From DATJPD01 sp035506575 (GTDB lineage Bacteria; Pseudomonadota; Alphaproteobacteria; CACIAM-22H2), in assembly GCA_035506575.1 (NCBI GenBank), contig DATJPD010000069.1, positions 1-64,000 on the forward strand: a stretch of 64,000 bases of DNA, in the 5' to 3' direction. The translations under genes were made by a program, and so were the position numbers. Numbering within the stretch: position 1 is the first letter of the stretch; each line of letters begins with the position of its first letter. The notes beneath the pieces were generated by a model, which saw only the letters and a program-made list of their open reading frames with translations, was not told the origin of the DNA and ran no database searches. Below, piece by piece: positions 34,055 through 42,438 of the stretch.

Positions 34055-34773
34055 GGACAGAGATCCACGAGGCCTTCCGCCGCGAGGGCCTCGATGAGCG
34101 CCTCTGCGTCCTTCGTGTGGCCGATCCCCGCCCGCGGGTGCGGCGTGTCCAGGGTGGCGAGGAGCTTGAACACGGGCGCCGCCAGCTCGGCCACCGCCGG
34201 CTGGATGGCCCCCGGGGGAACCGCGACCGCGAGGAAGGTCGGGCGGCGCGCGATGCGGGCATTGCCACCCTCGAAGACCGGCCGGACGTCGTATCGGCAG
34301 CGCACCAGGAGGACGCCGGGGCGGCGGCGGACACGGGTGAGCCGCGCCGCCGCGGGGCGGATCGGCGTCACGTGGTCCTCGGCGAAGCTCCGGGCCTCGG
34401 CGAGCGCCAGCTCGCACGCCGCGACGTCGGCAAGATAGGGACGGCGCGCCGACCGCCGCTCCCAGCGGCGGCGCAGGTAATGTTGGAACTGCCGGGCATT
34501 GTGGATGCGGCTGATATCGTCGGGAGGACACGCGGCGGCGAAGTCACGCATCACCCGCGACAGGTTCGCCCCCAGCAGGTCGAACGTCTTCGGCAGAATG
34601 CCACGGATCTTCTCCATGCGTTTGTCGTGGGAAAACCGCGCTTCGAGATGCAGCCGGCGGCGATCGATGCCGGCCAGCCGCGTATCCACCCGGCCCGGCC
34701 CGGCCCCGAAGATCGCCGCCGGGCTCGTCAGGTAGGACAGCAGAGCTTGCTGCCGCTCAAGCAACCGCGGCAC
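34051..34773 (-). CDS. DUF2063/MbnC-like partner protein of the MNIO
   Basis: A 240-residue protein. The first half follows the DUF2063 layout found in MNIO partner proteins: a leading helix (LLERQQALLSYLTS), KIRGILPKTFDLLGANLSRVMRDFAAACPPDD, a QFQHYLRRRW segment, and RPYLADVAACELALAEARSF. The C-terminal half (about 125-240) is a mixed domain with VRRRPGVLLVRCRYDVRPVF. In MbnC/BufC-type systems this partner binds the substrate leader and the MNIO. The match is by pattern and is weaker than for the MNIO. The GTG start overlaps the MNIO gene by 17 bases, and the stop overlaps the glycosyltransferase start. Confidence 0.7.
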   Translation of the reverse strand: MPRLLERQQALLSYLTSPAAIFGAGPGRVDTRLAGIDRRRLHLEARFSHDKRMEKIRGILPKTFDLLGANLSRVMRDFAAACPPDDISRIHNARQFQHYLRRRWERRSARRPYLADVAACELALAEARSFAEDHVTPIRPAAARLTRVRRRPGVLLVRCRYDVRPVFEGGNARIARRPTFLAVAVPPGAIQPAVAELAAPVFKLLATLDTPHPRAGIGHTKDAEALIEALAAEGLVDLCP

Positions 34774-35632
34774 GGCGCACCTGTGTGTCTGCGGGGGTCA
34801 GTCGCGCGCGGATGCGCGCGACGTCCTCGAGGATCTCGTCGACCGCGTCGAGACGGTCGTCACGCTCCAGGACGATGGCCGACGGCGTCTGCCGGCGCAG
34901 CGCGTATGCGAGCAGATCGAGCGTGCCGCCGGACGCCGGCTGTGAATGGGTGTCCGCGAGGAACGGCCTGTCGCGGCTGCGATTCCGCCAGGCCATACCG
35001 CCGGCGACGTGCACCTCCTGCACGCTCCCGGCCGGCAGCGCGTCCAGGAAGGCGCGGGGATCCATGCCGTGATTGTGGGCATTCACCCGCAGGTTCTCCA
35101 CGTCGAGCAGGAGTCCGGCGCCGGTCTCGCGGCAGATCAGCTCCAGGAATTCCGCCTCGCTGAGCGTGGAATCCGGCCACTCGAACACGTTGGCGATGTT
35201 CTCAAGGAGGAAGGGCACCGGGACGCGCGACTGCACGGTCCGTACCTTGGCGATGATCGACTTGGCGACGGCCGTGGTGCGCGGCAGCGGCAGCAGGTTC
35301 GCGAGGTCGCGGCCCGGCACGCGCGTAAACGCCAGGTGCTCGCTATAGGCGGGCGCCCGCAGGCGCTCGACGATGTCGGCTACGCGGTCCAGGTATTCGA
35401 GGTCGAGCGGCGCGTCGGTGCCGATCGACAGGCCGACACCATGCGCGGTCAGCTTGACGCGGCCCACGAGCTTCTCGATGGCCGCCCGCTGGCGGGCGCC
35501 GCCGTAGATGCAGTGGTCGACCGTGACCTCGAGCACGTCGAAGCGCCCGAGATTGTCCTCTGTCCACTGGTCGATCGACCACCGGTAGCCGATGCCGACG
35601 GCGGGACGGGTCGCCCGCGCTTGCGCGCTCAC
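34757..35632 (-). CDS. DUF692 multinuclear iron oxygenase (MNIO)
   Basis: A 291-residue TIM-barrel of the DUF692/UPF0276 family, to which MbnB, TglH, ChrH and BufB belong; they use two or three irons and oxygen to modify Cys or other residues in RiPP precursor peptides. Candidate metal ligands lie in the family positions: His64 (LTAHGVGLSIG), Glu98-His99 (YSEHLAF), Glu144 (LLENIAN), Asp177 and Asn180 (LLLDVENLRVN), His186/His188, His208 (QEVHVAGG) and Asp227/His229 (ADTHS). The GTG at 35632 overlaps the stop of the upstream small Cys-tail gene (GTGA). A longer ATG start at 35692 would add a peptide unlike the family. Confidence 0.88.
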   Translation of the reverse strand: MSAQARATRPAVGIGYRWSIDQWTEDNLGRFDVLEVTVDHCIYGGARQRAAIEKLVGRVKLTAHGVGLSIGTDAPLDLEYLDRVADIVERLRAPAYSEHLAFTRVPGRDLANLLPLPRTTAVAKSIIAKVRTVQSRVPVPFLLENIANVFEWPDSTLSEAEFLELICRETGAGLLLDVENLRVNAHNHGMDPRAFLDALPAGSVQEVHVAGGMAWRNRSRDRPFLADTHSQPASGGTLDLLAYALRRQTPSAIVLERDDRLDAVDEILEDVARIRARLTPADTQVRRAAVA

Positions 35633-35982
35633 CGCTTGCGCTTGCGATGCCCCGGCTTGTGATGCGTGAAGCAGCCGCAGCCGCACGCGCACGCATGCGT
35701 ATGCGCTTTCCAGTGGGGATGGTCGCGGTTCGGATACATGCGCCAGCCGACGACCCAGAGCGGCCCGTGGCGGTCGGATTTCTTCACCTCGCGCACCGCG
35801 GCGCTGATCTTTTCCGCCAGCTCACCATTCGCCAGCCGGTCCTTGCGGTGCATGCCGGCCGTCTTCGGCGTCGCCTTCGCGGTCTTGACCCCGGGGAGCG
35901 GATGCCGCTTCTTCCCTTTGGCCGTGTCGCGCGCGCCCTTCTGCAAATCTTTCCACGACATCCTTGGTTCGATCAGACCCAT
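35629..35982 (-). CDS. Candidate RiPP precursor with C-terminal CxCxCxC run
   Basis: A 117-residue protein, strongly basic. Its only cysteines are four at 98, 100, 102 and 104, in the run ACACGCGCF, flanked by His (HTH before, THH after) and a basic end (HRKRKR). Before this lie a Lys-rich stretch (15-50), a helix (GELAEKISAAVREVKKSD, about 53-70) and a conserved-looking PLWVVGWRMYPNRDHPHW segment. GAGGAGGGGG two bases before the ATG is an excellent start signal, and the stop overlaps the MNIO start. No signal peptide is seen. By position and Cys pattern it is a candidate substrate of the MNIO; a metal-binding or nucleic-acid-binding protein is the main alternative. Confidence 0.75.
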   Translation of the reverse strand: MGLIEPRMSWKDLQKGARDTAKGKKRHPLPGVKTAKATPKTAGMHRKDRLANGELAEKISAAVREVKKSDRHGPLWVVGWRMYPNRDHPHWKAHTHACACGCGCFTHHKPGHRKRKR

Positions 35983-36031
35983 TGCCCCCTCCTCGTGAGT
36001 GAACGGCGGTGTTCGTCTCGGTCGCCAACGT

Positions 36032-37015
36032 CTACGAGCCGGCGCGGTGCGGCTCGGGATGGCCCTTCGGGCCCAGATCGGCGATGTGCTGCTTCCAGTG
36101 CGCAGCGATCTTGTCCAGCGGCTGGCCGTAGAAGCTGACCCAGCGGCCCGGATCGCCGACGTTTCGGCCCATCGGCACCAGGCGGGTCTGCATGTAGAGC
36201 TTGTAGAACTTGTCAGGGCCGCCCAGGTTTTCGATCAAGAACTTCACGAAAGAGCCGGCGATCACGTAGGTCGTCTCGTCCTGGCACCAGGTCTCGCCGA
36301 TCTTGACGATGAGTTCATTGGGAGTTGGCGTCGCATCGAAGGCGGCCAGGTCGATCTTGTCGAGGCCATGGGGGCCCAGGTCGGGCAACAGGTCGCGGAC
36401 CGCCTTGTCCAGGTCCTTTCCGAAGTTCGGAAACGCCGGATTGCCCCCGATTTTCTGCTGAAGATAGACGGCCAGACCCTCGGCCAGCAGGCGGTTGCCG
36501 TTGGGGAAGAAGACGTGGGTCAGCTCGTGCGTCATATCGGCCATGCCGGCGGCGACCCGATCTTTCGGAAACTCGAGGCGGCCGCGCTGGCCGACGGCCG
36601 CCGGCAGCAGCGAGCTCGCGAACGTGAATGTATTCGAGACGTAGACGCGCAGGTCGGTGTCCGGCAGGTTGAACAGCCATGGCGGCGCCACCGATCCGAT
36701 CGGATCGGGCCGCTTCAGCGGCCCGCTCAGCCAGCCATTGTCCTGGAACCACTGCTCGAGGGTCCCGAGCCGCTGCTGAAAATCGGCCTGGAACTGGCGC
36801 TGCGTGTCGGCGGACAACGAGGTCGGGTAGGGGATCCCCTCGATCTTGTCCTCGATGTCGAACTCGACCTTGAGCGGACTTCGTTTCGGTTGAACCAGAT
36901 CCATCGCCGCGGCCTCTAAAAACGTCGCGGCCTGGCCGGGCAACGCCCGGATTCGCTCGCCACAGCCAATCTTCGTCCCCCGACGCGTGCGGAACTTGAT
37001 GTCTGCCACGGTCAT
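36032..37015 (-). CDS. Metallopeptidase-like protein (HExxH)
   Basis: A 327-residue protein. The segment ADMTHELTHVFFPNGNRLLAEGLAVYLQQ holds an HELTH zinc motif followed 14 residues later by a Glu in AEGLAVYL, the layout of gluzincin or MA-clan peptidases. No signal peptide is visible. The remaining parts show no known domain. The ATG is preceded by gggggagc. A perfect TGTGA-N6-TCACA site (37104-37119) lies about 90 bases before the start. It is immediately upstream of the MNIO operon on the same strand, with 49 bases between. Confidence 0.65.
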   Translation of the reverse strand: MTVADIKFRTRRGTKIGCGERIRALPGQAATFLEAAAMDLVQPKRSPLKVEFDIEDKIEGIPYPTSLSADTQRQFQADFQQRLGTLEQWFQDNGWLSGPLKRPDPIGSVAPPWLFNLPDTDLRVYVSNTFTFASSLLPAAVGQRGRLEFPKDRVAAGMADMTHELTHVFFPNGNRLLAEGLAVYLQQKIGGNPAFPNFGKDLDKAVRDLLPDLGPHGLDKIDLAAFDATPTPNELIVKIGETWCQDETTYVIAGSFVKFLIENLGGPDKFYKLYMQTRLVPMGRNVGDPGRWVSFYGQPLDKIAAHWKQHIADLGPKGHPEPHRAGS

Positions 37016-37103
37016 TATAGATGCTCCCCCGCAATGTGCCAGCATCGACTACGCGATTGCCCGCAGATTTGCGTGACCCTAGACGGCAGCAAGCGCGCCG
37101 CGA

Positions 37104-37119
37104 TGTGAAGCGCTTCACA
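37104..37119. promoter_or_regulatory. CRP-type operator, perfect 16-bp palindrome
   Basis: TGTGAAGC is followed directly by its reverse complement GCTTCACA, fitting TGTGA-N6-TCACA exactly. The centre is about 96 bases before the start of the metallopeptidase-like gene on the minus strand. A CRP-like regulator with matching recognition residues is encoded at 32004-32717. Confidence 0.7.
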
Positions 37120-37170
37120 CGGGATTGCTTTTTTGTACCCGGTGCGAACTGACCGGAAAGTTAATATTGG

Positions 37171-38283
37171 TTATTTGAGGCGCCCGACGTTGAACGCCGG
37201 CACCGGCTCGCGGAAGCCCTTGAGCGTGATATGGCCGAGCGCCTCGATCTCGGCAAACCCCTCGACCGCCTGTGCCACCCGCCGGTCGATCAGGATCTGT
37301 CCGTTGCGGGCTTCGCTGCACAGGCGGGCCGCGAGATTGGCGGCACTGCCGATCGCGGCGTAGCCGAGTCGGCCTTCGAAGCCGATGCAGCCGAGCGTGG
37401 CGTCACCGTGCGCGATGCCGACCCCGAACCCGAGCTCCCGGCCCTGACGGCGCCATTTGACCGTCAGCTCGGCGACGCAGTTGCGCATCTCGACCGCCAT
37501 CCGCACGGCACGGGCGGCCGGATCGGGGCAGGGAACCGGATCGTTGAACAGCACCATCAGGCCGTCCCCGGCGAAATGCTCGACCGTCGCCTCGAATTTG
37601 TTGATGAGGGTGCCGAGGCCCTCGTGATATTCGCGCAGGACGGCCATGACGTCCTGTGGCTCGACCGCCTCCGAGAACGCCGTGAACCCCCGCAAATCGC
37701 AGAACACGATCGTCACGTCGCGGCGGTGGCTTTCGAGCAGCCGCTCGTTTCCCGACGAGACCACCAGCTCGGCCACCTGTGGCGACAGGAAAAGACGCAG
37801 GCGGTTGACGCGCGCGATCTCCTCCACCTGGCGGGCGACCCGGTCCTCCAAGGTCCGGTTCCAGGCCGCGAGGTCAGCGGCCTGCGCCTGCACCTGGTCG
37901 TGCAGCGCCTTGATCCGCAGCACCGACCGGACGCGCGCGACCAGGGCCTGATGATCGAACGGTTTGGTCAGATACTCGTCGGCTCCGGCATCCAGTCCTT
38001 CGACGACGTCCCTGGTGTCGGAGAGCGAGGTGACGAGGATCACCGGCAGGAAGGGCAGGTCGCGGTCGGCCTTGAGCCGGCGGCAAGTCTCGATCCCGTC
38101 GAGCTTCGGCATCATGACGTCGAGCAGCATCAGGTCCGGACGCTGCCGCCGGACCGCCTCCAGGGCCTCTTCGCCATCGCCGGCCTGTACCGTGGCGTAG
38201 CCCTGGCTTGCCAGCCGGGCATGCAGGATGTCGCGGTTCGTCTCGTTGTCGTCGACGATCAGGATCAGCGGAGGATCGTGCAT
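37171..38283 (-). CDS. Receiver-domain adenylate/guanylate cyclase (class III)
   Basis: A 370-residue fusion. Residues 1-125 are a receiver domain (LILIVDDNETNRDILHARLAS, phosphoacceptor in LMLLDVMMPKLDG, Lys in YLTKPFD), then a coiled coil and a class III cyclase domain (TIVFCDLRGFTAFSEAV, VEHFAGDGLMVLFNDP, GYAAIGSAANLAARL). The metal Asp pair and the final Asn-Arg are kept. The residues that pick the base differ from canonical adenylyl cyclases: the usual Lys is His in VEHF, and the usual Asp or Thr is Ala in YAAIG. Nucleotide specificity is thus open. It ends the kinase/receiver/binding-protein operon. Confidence 0.9.
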   Translation of the reverse strand: MHDPPLILIVDDNETNRDILHARLASQGYATVQAGDGEEALEAVRRQRPDLMLLDVMMPKLDGIETCRRLKADRDLPFLPVILVTSLSDTRDVVEGLDAGADEYLTKPFDHQALVARVRSVLRIKALHDQVQAQAADLAAWNRTLEDRVARQVEEIARVNRLRLFLSPQVAELVVSSGNERLLESHRRDVTIVFCDLRGFTAFSEAVEPQDVMAVLREYHEGLGTLINKFEATVEHFAGDGLMVLFNDPVPCPDPAARAVRMAVEMRNCVAELTVKWRRQGRELGFGVGIAHGDATLGCIGFEGRLGYAAIGSAANLAARLCSEARNGQILIDRRVAQAVEGFAEIEALGHITLKGFREPVPAFNVGRLK

Positions 38284-38301
38284 GACGACACAGGGGACGG
38301 C

Positions 38302-39291
38302 CTACCGGATCAACCGGTCAGCCCGCAGGCGCACGAGGTCCGGGATGGTCAGCCCGAGCTTGTCGGCAACCTGCAAATTGATCACGGTCCGGAACTGGCG
38401 CGGATTTTCGACCGGCAGGTCGGCCGGGGCGGTCCCCTGCAGGATCTTGGCGACATAGGCGCCAGACCGCCGGAAGTTCTCGAGGAAGTTGATGCCGTAG
38501 GAGCACAGACAGCCGGCTTCCGCCATCTGCTCGTAGGCGCAGATCAGTGGCAGCTTGCGCGGCGCGGCAGCGGCGACCAGCGCGTTGCGATTGCTGCTGA
38601 ACGACGCATCGTCTAGCACCAGTACCGCGTCCATCTGTTGCCCCGCTATCGCGGCGAACGCGGAGTCGTATCCGCCGGGCGCGCGCACGTCGAACGGCCG
38701 GATGGTCAACCCCAGGGACGCGGCGGCCGGCATGATGCCGCTGACCATGGATGCGTTGGAGGGATTGTCCGGGTTTTCCACCATCGCGATGTGTCGGGCG
38801 TCGGGCATGATCTGCTTGATCAGCTCTAGGCGCTTTGCGTTCAGGTCTTCGCTCAGGATCGTGAGGCCGGTGAAGTTGCGGCCCGGGCGCGACAGGCTGT
38901 CCACGAACCCGGCCGCGACCGGATCGGCGATTGCCGCAAAGACGATCGGGGTCGTCGACGTTGCCTTTTGGGCGGCCAGGAAGGCCTGCGTCGATGCGGT
39001 CACGATCACTTTGGCGCCCGACCGGACGAGGTCTTGTGCCGCCTGCTGAAAGCGGGTCGCGTCCCCTTCGGCGTAGCGGAAATCGAGGGCGATGTTGCGG
39101 CCGTCGACAAAGCCGAGCTCGCTCAACCCTTCGGCGAAGGCCTCGCGGAACCGCGCCGAGCCTGCCGCATCGCCCAGGAGGAGATACCCTACATGGGGGA
39201 CCGGGGTTGTCGTCTGTGCCAAGCCGGCAGCCGGAACCACGCCCAGGCCGAGCAGGACGACCAACCACCGCATGACCGCTGATTTCATCAC
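38302..39291 (-). CDS. ABC-type substrate-binding protein (PF04392 family) inside signalling operon
   Basis: A 329-residue exported protein. A signal peptide ends near LAQ (residue 26), and the mature part has the type I binding fold (VPHVGYLLLGDAAGSARFREAFAEGLSELGFVDGRNIALDFRYAEGD). A conserved PIVFAAIADPVAAGFVDSLSRPGRNFTG pocket and a C-terminal NLQVADKLGLTIPDLVRLRADRLI follow. There is no permease nearby. Located between two receiver-type genes and downstream of a sensor kinase, it probably serves as a periplasmic sensor for that pathway, an inference from context. Confidence 0.9.
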   Translation of the reverse strand: MMKSAVMRWLVVLLGLGVVPAAGLAQTTTPVPHVGYLLLGDAAGSARFREAFAEGLSELGFVDGRNIALDFRYAEGDATRFQQAAQDLVRSGAKVIVTASTQAFLAAQKATSTTPIVFAAIADPVAAGFVDSLSRPGRNFTGLTILSEDLNAKRLELIKQIMPDARHIAMVENPDNPSNASMVSGIMPAAASLGLTIRPFDVRAPGGYDSAFAAIAGQQMDAVLVLDDASFSSNRNALVAAAAPRKLPLICAYEQMAEAGCLCSYGINFLENFRRSGAYVAKILQGTAPADLPVENPRQFRTVINLQVADKLGLTIPDLVRLRADRLIR

Positions 39292-39325
39292 GCCCCCGGA
39301 AAGCCAGCCCGGCGCAGGCCGCCCC

Positions 39326-39694
39326 CTACGCCGGCAAATACGTGCGTATCTTAGCCAAAAGCTGGCGCGGACTGTACGGCTTTGCGACGTAGGCGTCGCA
39401 TCCGGCGTTGCGGGCCCGGACCTCCTCGCCGCTGAGGGCGTAGGAAGTGACCACGATGATGGGGATCGCCTTGAGCCGCGGGTCGGATTTGAGGCGCCGC
39501 GTGGCTTCGTACCCGTCGAGGACCGGGAGCTGGACGTCCATCAGGATCAGGTCCGGCTGTTCGGCGGCGGCTATGCGCAAGGCGGACTCGCCGTCGCCTG
39601 CCTCCAGCATCTCGAAGCCGGCGCTGCCCAGGAGGTCGCGCAGGATCTGCCGATTGTCTTCGTGGTCCTCGACCACGAGGATGCGCTTGCCCAT
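39326..39694 (-). CDS. Single-domain response regulator
   Basis: The 122-residue protein is a lone receiver: ILVVEDHEDNRQILRDLL, phosphoacceptor Asp in LILMDVQLPVLDG, IIVVTSYALSG and AYVAKPYSPRQLL. It is 19 bases downstream of the sensor kinase on the same strand and is probably phosphorylated by it, then passes phosphate or contacts further parts. An acidic pair, an Asp and a Lys, all at the expected positions, make it fully competent. Confidence 0.92.
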   Translation of the reverse strand: MGKRILVVEDHEDNRQILRDLLGSAGFEMLEAGDGESALRIAAAEQPDLILMDVQLPVLDGYEATRRLKSDPRLKAIPIIVVTSYALSGEEVRARNAGCDAYVAKPYSPRQLLAKIRTYLPA

Positions 39695-39712
39695 GCTGCC
39701 CTCCCTCTCTTG

Positions 39713-42127
39713 TCAGTCGGCCGCCTGGGCGGCGACGTGAATGGGGATCGCGAACGAGAACACCGAACCGCGGCCGAGCGCCGAATCCACCCAGATACGG
39801 CCGCCGTGCATCTCGATGATCCGCTTCGCAATCGCAAGCCCGAGTCCCGTGCCGCCTTTTTTGCGCGTGATCGAGCTGTCGGCCTGGCGGAATTCCTCGA
39901 AGATCTGCACCTGGTCGGCGGCGTCGATCCCGGGCCCCGTGTCGTGCACCGCCACGTTGTACCAGGAATCCACCAGTGCGACGCGGATCAGCACCTGCCC
40001 GACATCGGTGAATTTGATGGCATTGCCGACGAGATTGAGCAGCACCTGTGTGAGCCGCCGCTCGTCGCCGTGGCCGCGCGGCAGCTCGGCCGGCAGTTCG
40101 AGCGCCAAGGTGAGCCGCTTCTCCGCGGCCAGCGGCTCGACCGCGGCGTGCACGCGCCGCACGACCTCGTCGATCGAATATTCGGCGAGCGAGAGCGAGA
40201 GCTGCCCGGCCTCGATCTTCGACAGGTCGAGGACATCGTTGATCAGGTCGAGTAGGTGGCGCCCATTGGCCTGCACCCGCTCGAGCACCCGCCGCACATT
40301 GTCGGGCATCTCGCCATAGATGCTGTCGAGGATCAGCTCGGTGTAGCCCAGGATCGCGTTCAGGGGCGTGCGCAGCTCATGGCTCATGTTGGCGAGGAAC
40401 TGCGACTTGTGCTGGCTCGCGATCTCGAGCTCCTGGCGCTTGTCCTCGACCTCGCGGAACAGGCGCGCATTCTGGATGGCGATCACCGACTGGTCGGCGA
40501 AGGTCTGCAGGAGGTCGATGATGTGCTTGGGGAACAGGCCGGGCTCGCGCCGGCGGACGATGAGCCCGCCGATGATGCGCTCGCCGCTGAGCAGCGGAAT
40601 CACGAGGAGTGCCCGGAATCCGGCGGCAAGCACGAGATCGCGCCCCGCCGAGCGCGGCTCCGCCTGCAGGTCCGGGACCTGGATGGGCAGGCGCCGGGCG
40701 GCGGCCTGGCCGATCGGCGTTTCGCCCACGAGGATGCGCTGCTTGCGGATCGACGCGACCGTCGCCTCGTCCAGGCCGTACGTCGCGCGCAGCCGGAACT
40801 CCTGGCGCGCGCGGTCGAAGACGTAGATGGCGCCGGCGTCGGTGTTCGTGAGCTGCGTCGATTTCGTGACGATCGTGGTCAATACCGTCTCGAGGTCGAG
40901 CGTCGAATTGAGCGCCTGGCTGACCTCGCCGAGGACCCGCAGCTCCTTGACGGATTGTGCGAGCTCCCGGGTCCGGTCGGCGATCTTCCGCTCGAGATCG
41001 GCGTACGACTCTTGGAGCCGCGACGCCATGTCGTTGAATTGATCGGCCAGGGTCTCGAGCTCGTCGTTGGTGCGCACGCTGATGCGCTGGCCGAGATCGC
41101 CGCCGCCGATTCGTGCGGCACCGTCGCGCAGCGCCTGGATGGGCATCATCATCCGTCGGGCAAGCCAGAGCCCGGCGACGGCCGCCAGCGCCAGGCTCGC
41201 CGCGAGGAGAAGCAGAGTGCGCGCGATCGAGGCGTAGAGCGGCGCGAAAGCCTCGTCGACGGGGAGTTCGACGAACATGTACCAGCCGAGCGGTGAGATC
41301 GGCGCAAACGCCGCCAGCATGGGCTTGCCCTGGATGCCGCGAACGCCACGCAGGGAATCCGGTGAGATCCCGGCCCGCGCGGCACGGACCTGCTCGAGCG
41401 AGGATACGTCGGTTTTGCGCAGCACGAGGCTGATGTCGGGGTGCGCGATCAGACGGCCGCCGCCGTCGACCACATAGGCCTTTCCGGCGCGCCCCACCTT
41501 GATTTTCGACACCACGTCCCAGATGAACTTGAGGTTGACCTCCGCCGCAACGACACCCGTATCCGGGTCGGCGCCGGAGATTGCGATCGTCATGTAGGGC
41601 TCGGACTGCTGGCGGAAGTAGACCGGGCTCAGATACAGGTGACGGGCTCTGGCCTCGGTGAACTTGGGATCGTGGGACAGGTCGGTGTTGCTGCCGACCA
41701 CGTCCATGGCCAGTCGCGAGGCGCGGAGCTGCTCGTGCCCGCTATCGTCGATCTGGATCAGATCGGTGATCGCCGGCACCTGCCGCATCAGGCGAATGGC
41801 GTCGAAGCGCCGCTGGTCGAGGGTGCCCGCGGTCAACGGAAGCTGCACCATCCAGCCGAGCTCCGTCTCGATCCCGCCGACGAACTGCTCGATTTCTCCG
41901 GCCGCCGCCTGCGCCTGCTGCTGCTGGATGCGTACCAGCGAGTCCTGGTGTTCTTCGTACGAGAACCAGATCTCCAGCGCGCCGCTGGCGAGCAGCGCCA
42001 CGCACACGACCGCCACGAACATGGCGACATATTTGCGGAAGAGACGGCCCCGGGCGCGCTGGGGCCGCGCCCCCGATCTCCCATCCGCGAGTGGGCTCCC
42101 GTCCCCGAGATCGGAATCGGCGGTCAT
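39713..42127 (-). CDS. Sensor histidine kinase (Cache-HAMP-GAF-HisKA-HATPase)
   Basis: About 804 residues. A first membrane helix (about 33-53) and a second (about 305-325) enclose a large double-Cache periplasmic sensor with the VGRAGKAYVVDGGGRLIAHPDISLVLRK segment. Then come a HAMP linker, a GAF domain (LNSTLDLETVLTTIVTKSTQLTNTDAGAIYVFD), the phosphoacceptor His in QFLANMSHELRTPLNAILGYTE, and the ATPase with N, G1 and G2 boxes (LNLVGNAIKFT, DTGPGID, GGTGLGLAI). The ATG at 42127 is preferred; an earlier start adds a region without family similarity. It is the first gene of the operon with a receiver, a binding protein and a receiver-cyclase. Confidence 0.93.
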   Translation of the reverse strand: MTADSDLGDGSPLADGRSGARPQRARGRLFRKYVAMFVAVVCVALLASGALEIWFSYEEHQDSLVRIQQQQAQAAAGEIEQFVGGIETELGWMVQLPLTAGTLDQRRFDAIRLMRQVPAITDLIQIDDSGHEQLRASRLAMDVVGSNTDLSHDPKFTEARARHLYLSPVYFRQQSEPYMTIAISGADPDTGVVAAEVNLKFIWDVVSKIKVGRAGKAYVVDGGGRLIAHPDISLVLRKTDVSSLEQVRAARAGISPDSLRGVRGIQGKPMLAAFAPISPLGWYMFVELPVDEAFAPLYASIARTLLLLAASLALAAVAGLWLARRMMMPIQALRDGAARIGGGDLGQRISVRTNDELETLADQFNDMASRLQESYADLERKIADRTRELAQSVKELRVLGEVSQALNSTLDLETVLTTIVTKSTQLTNTDAGAIYVFDRARQEFRLRATYGLDEATVASIRKQRILVGETPIGQAAARRLPIQVPDLQAEPRSAGRDLVLAAGFRALLVIPLLSGERIIGGLIVRRREPGLFPKHIIDLLQTFADQSVIAIQNARLFREVEDKRQELEIASQHKSQFLANMSHELRTPLNAILGYTELILDSIYGEMPDNVRRVLERVQANGRHLLDLINDVLDLSKIEAGQLSLSLAEYSIDEVVRRVHAAVEPLAAEKRLTLALELPAELPRGHGDERRLTQVLLNLVGNAIKFTDVGQVLIRVALVDSWYNVAVHDTGPGIDAADQVQIFEEFRQADSSITRKKGGTGLGLAIAKRIIEMHGGRIWVDSALGRGSVFSFAIPIHVAAQAAD

Positions 42128-42438
42128 GGCCTCATGCACTCGTGCTCGGGCCGCGGCGATGGCGCGCCCCGTCGTCCAGGGGTACAGCGTGGCCGCGCCA
42201 TGGCGGAGAACCGGAGTCGCGTCAGGCACGGCGTTCGCTTCGGTACGATATCGGTGGGCTGATCCAAGTCAAATAGCGGCCTGGTTTTGAACCAATCGGT
42301 CGGTGTCGGCCGCCTGGCCAGGTTCGTTGAGTCTAACGAGACGGGCCTCGGACCGGATGTGACCTGCTTCACATCGGAAGGGCGCAATTTTGTGCCATAG
42401 AGGCGCCGTTCAGCACCCGTGCGCCGCGAGGACTACGT
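42128..42438. other. Intergenic region between kinase operon and a small gene
   Basis: This 311-base region separates the kinase start (minus strand) from a 65-residue frame on the plus strand. It holds one exact CRP-type site (42358-42373) and otherwise AT-richer stretches such as caaatagcggcc. I see no other gene, RNA or hairpin. Confidence 0.5.
42358..42373. promoter_or_regulatory. CRP-type operator TGTGA-N6-TCACA
   Basis: TGTGACCTGCTTCACA matches the E. coli CRP consensus in all ten specified positions. It lies 66 bases before the plus-strand 65-residue gene and about 231 bases before the sensor kinase start on the other strand, so it could serve either, with the nearer gene more likely. 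Confidence 0.7.
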
